Shown here: positions 59,954-61,332 of the stretch, piece after piece
Layout of the letters: each line of letters opens with the position of its first letter
Numbering within the stretch: the first letter of the stretch is position 1
From: a virus
Length of the DNA: 61,332 bases
Reading direction: 5' to 3' (one strand)
Virus record (IMG/VR): IMGVR_UViG_3300028883_000051
Location: 1-61,332 of that record
Notes under the pieces: model-generated
The model's input: only the letters and a program-made list of their open reading frames with translations
What the model was told of the DNA's origin: nothing
Databases searched by the model: none
Position numbers and translations under genes: made by a program

Positions 59954-60024
59954 TAGTTTTTCTCCCACGCTATAAGCGAAATAATCAACCAGATACCTAC
60001 AAAAGCAATCAGCATGTTAATCAT
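59953..60024 (-). CDS. 23-residue membrane microprotein
   Basis: ATG at 60022-60024 overlaps the nuclease stop (ATGA), preceded by AAAGGG; its TAA overlaps the next ATG (TAATG). Product 'MINMLIAFVGIWLIISLIAW' plus EKN is a single membrane helix. Coupling on both sides argues that it is real rather than a spacer. Confidence 0.6.
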   Translation of the reverse strand: MINMLIAFVGIWLIISLIAWEKN

Positions 60025-60488
60025 TGTAAAATTACCCTTTCTATATCTTTTAATTGGTCAAGATTATCAATAAACAGGACGGGTAAATTAGATGCAAGCA
60101 CTTCATCGTGTACTTGCCTGCGTGGATGGTTTAAGTGCCAGTAACCTCTTACCTCAATAAACCAGTTATAGTCAGGTAAGAAGAAATCAACATTACTACC
60201 TAGTTCGAGAATAGGATAGTGCTGTTCGTAGCTAATGCCCTTACTACGTAAATAAGCACTAACTTCATCTTCCCATGTACTTGTAATTTTTGAAGCAAGT
60301 ACGCTTGCACACGTCCGACAGAAGGTATCTTTCTTAAGGTCGCTTAACGATAATAGCCGCAATTTTTTACATCCACAGCACATGACGACATAACGTGTTT
60401 CTTTTTTATCAGGTCTATTTCTCCGGGGAGCGGGTACGATACATTTATCTATAACCTTATTATTTTGCAAATAGACGTGATCTAGCAT
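60021..60488 (-). CDS. Zinc-finger plus PD-(D/E)XK/VSR-like nuclease
   Basis: 155 residues. 'VMCCGCKKLRLL' and 'TFCRTCASV' form a zinc knuckle; then 'TSTWEDEVSAYLRSKGISYEQHYPI' and 'VDFFLPDYNWFIEVRGYWH' supply the E, D and ExR/K positions of the VSR/EDxHD-type nuclease fold. Probably an endonuclease that travels with phages or resolves DNA. The start at 60488 has no clear ribosome site; a TATACT box lies 8 bp upstream of the ATG, so the transcript may be nearly leaderless. Confidence 0.75.
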   Translation of the reverse strand: MLDHVYLQNNKVIDKCIVPAPRRNRPDKKETRYVVMCCGCKKLRLLSLSDLKKDTFCRTCASVLASKITSTWEDEVSAYLRSKGISYEQHYPILELGSNVDFFLPDYNWFIEVRGYWHLNHPRRQVHDEVLASNLPVLFIDNLDQLKDIERVILQ

Positions 60489-60709
60489 GAGTCGAGTATA
60501 CCCCGCTTTCGTTAGAATTATATAAGATTTGTATAAGATGGGTGTTAGAAAGTAGCAGACTTATTTCTTTTTTCCTATAGGAAAAACGTATAAATAAATA
60601 AGTCTGATACGGTATGGCGGTAAGGTAGGGGGTACTACGTACACCCCATACCTTACCTATACCGTTTACCTTTTTAGACTTTTTAATGCCTTTTTATAGT
60701 ATCAAAAAG
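60489..60709. other. Intergenic region with inverted repeats and RHH-like half-sites
   Basis: Contains the inverted repeat 60556-60606, a GC-rich hairpin (60610-60664: CGGTAT, GGTAAGGTA and GGGG arms with their complements) and repeats of ACTTTTTAAT / TATCAAAAAGT (60680-60713). Confidence 0.6.
60556..60606. repeat. Inverted repeat with an 18-bp perfect palindrome core
   Basis: Arms CAGACTTATTT and AAATAAGTCTG; core TTTTTCCTATAGGAAAAA (60569-60586). The inner ~36 bp is nearly identical to that of 10964-11000. Confidence 0.75.
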
Positions 60710-61237
60710 TCAATCAAAAAGTTCTGGCATATCATCCTTATCACGTAATTGCCGCCATGTTTGCTTAATTTCAGTGATAAGTTGATCATAATCGAAAGCA
60801 TCTAATTCGCCTAATTCTTTCTGTTCGTAAATAGACGCATATTCGATTATATCATTCAGACGATCTTCTTGTGTTACAAGATGATCATGTGTGGTATGTG
60901 CAATATTTTCGAGACTATCGATATATTCCTTTACATTAGCGTATTCTGGCAATGGCACATATCGCTTCAATACAGCAAGTACGTAGTCTATTGTAAGTAC
61001 GTGGTCAGTAGTGTGACTATTCATACTTACAATGCCATCGAAAAATTCATTCCTTATTTCGGTAAGTGATTCTTCTATTTCTTTAATAGTACCATAATCG
61101 CCGTCATTGTTTACAATATCATTATTGTAATCAGTGACAGCATTTTTGTAATAACTGTAAAGATCAGCAATAGCATCTTGCTGTTCTTCTACAATATCCA
61201 GCAGCATACGAATAATATCATCTTTACTCTGTATCAT
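60710..61237 (-). CDS. Acidic helical protein, paralogue family A (unknown function)
   Basis: 175 residues from the ATG at 61237 (the frame extends to 61294). AAGGATAA lies upstream. Helical, acidic; shares layout ('YIDSLENI' versus 'YIDSLDNI' in the 435-953 product) with two genes at 19-953, which follow it in the circle. Overlaps the 19-432 gene by 14 bases across the junction. Confidence 0.72.
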   Translation of the reverse strand: MIQSKDDIIRMLLDIVEEQQDAIADLYSYYKNAVTDYNNDIVNNDGDYGTIKEIEESLTEIRNEFFDGIVSMNSHTTDHVLTIDYVLAVLKRYVPLPEYANVKEYIDSLENIAHTTHDHLVTQEDRLNDIIEYASIYEQKELGELDAFDYDQLITEIKQTWRQLRDKDDMPELFD

Positions 61238-61331
61238 TAAGATTATCCTTTTTATACTGTTTAAGCATAGAACGATAGTGATCGTATTTATCATTAAAAT
61301 ATCGATGAATTTTCACATCGTCATAACGTAC
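61206..61331. repeat. Right copy of the 126-bp terminal redundancy
   Basis: Identical to 1-126. See the entry for 1-126. Confidence 0.9.
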
Positions 61332-61332
61332 A

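Noticed and set aside
1-61332. CRISPR array
   Set aside because: The only regular repeats (7673-7752, 10911-10940) are too few and too short-spaced, and no cas genes are present; the Cas4-like gene fits phage recombination.
1-61332. Lysogeny module or insertion sequence
   Set aside because: No integrase, cI-like repressor with HTH or transposase found; the RHH protein alone does not show lysogeny.
1-61332. Stop-codon reassignment
   Set aside because: TAA, TAG and TGA all end well-defined genes (for example TAG after 23499, TGA at 12293), and no long gene is split by one of them.

Overview
The window is one circularly closed genome of a tailed double-stranded DNA phage of the long, non-contractile (siphovirus) type. 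The last 126 bases (61206-61331) repeat the first 126 exactly. Genes run across that junction with the usual short overlaps, so the real molecule is a circle, or a circularly permuted or redundant linear genome, of about 61.2 kb. I see no integrase, excisionase or partition gene, so a virulent lifestyle is likely. The DNA is AT-rich, the genetic code is standard, and the promoters are sigma70-like (TTGACA, 17 bp, TATAMT, often with an extended TG). The host cannot be named from the sequence. A B12-dependent ribonucleotide reductase and Gram-positive-like strong Shine-Dalgarno sites give only weak hints.

There are two main transcription blocks. The minus block runs from about 61.3 kb down to 38.9 kb and, across the junction, from about 7.8 kb down to 0. 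From high to low coordinates it holds: a nuclease and several arrays of small paralogous proteins (56.7-60.0 kb); a Ro60/TROVE RNA-binding protein; a structured leader RNA and a class II ribonucleotide reductase (53.0-56.7 kb); two adenine-methyltransferase-like proteins; a primase-helicase; ThyX; a SNF2-type helicase; a RuvC-like resolvase; a Cas4/RecB-like nuclease; a Sak4-like ATPase; a DUF669-like protein; and a family A DNA polymerase. The 0-7.3 kb part is an accessory region with an ArdC antirestriction protein, a tandem array of six proteins of about 87 residues and many unknowns. It is driven from a promoter at 7.8 kb that has three 30-bp repeats in its leader.

The plus block starts at 8.8 kb. 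Three unknown genes, each preceded by a hairpin, come first. An intergenic region with repeats and palindromes follows (10.5-11.2 kb). Next is an autoregulated operon (11.2-15.1 kb): ribbon-helix-helix regulator, C5 cytosine methyltransferase, many tiny zinc-ribbon or membrane proteins, and an unusual tRNA-like RNA. A clan-A glycoside-hydrolase-like protein (candidate lysin) and a tRNA-Leu come next. A short minus-strand nucleotide cassette (dCTP deaminase, dTMP kinase, candidate small terminase; 16.3-18.4 kb) sits inside the plus block and is transcribed divergently from the late operon. The late operon (18.5-38.8 kb) is TerL, portal, scaffold, major capsid and decoration protein; then an inserted five-gene glycosyltransferase/methyltransferase cassette with its own promoter; then connectors, tail tube, frameshifted tail chaperones, a 1596-residue tape measure, tail tip, fibre-like proteins and holin-like membrane proteins. 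A bidirectional terminator at 38.8 kb separates it from the minus block.

The most unusual items are: a 73-nt tRNA-like RNA without a D-stem or normal anticodon arm but with the alanine identity pair G3:U70 (14959-15031), resembling a miniature tmRNA tRNA-like domain; a promoter-leader-terminator unit (54845-55105) between Ro60 and the ribonucleotide reductase that could be a riboswitch-like leader or a Ro60 partner RNA; repeated operator-like palindromes that may form a regulon of the ribbon-helix-helix protein; and several expanded families of small paralogous proteins.
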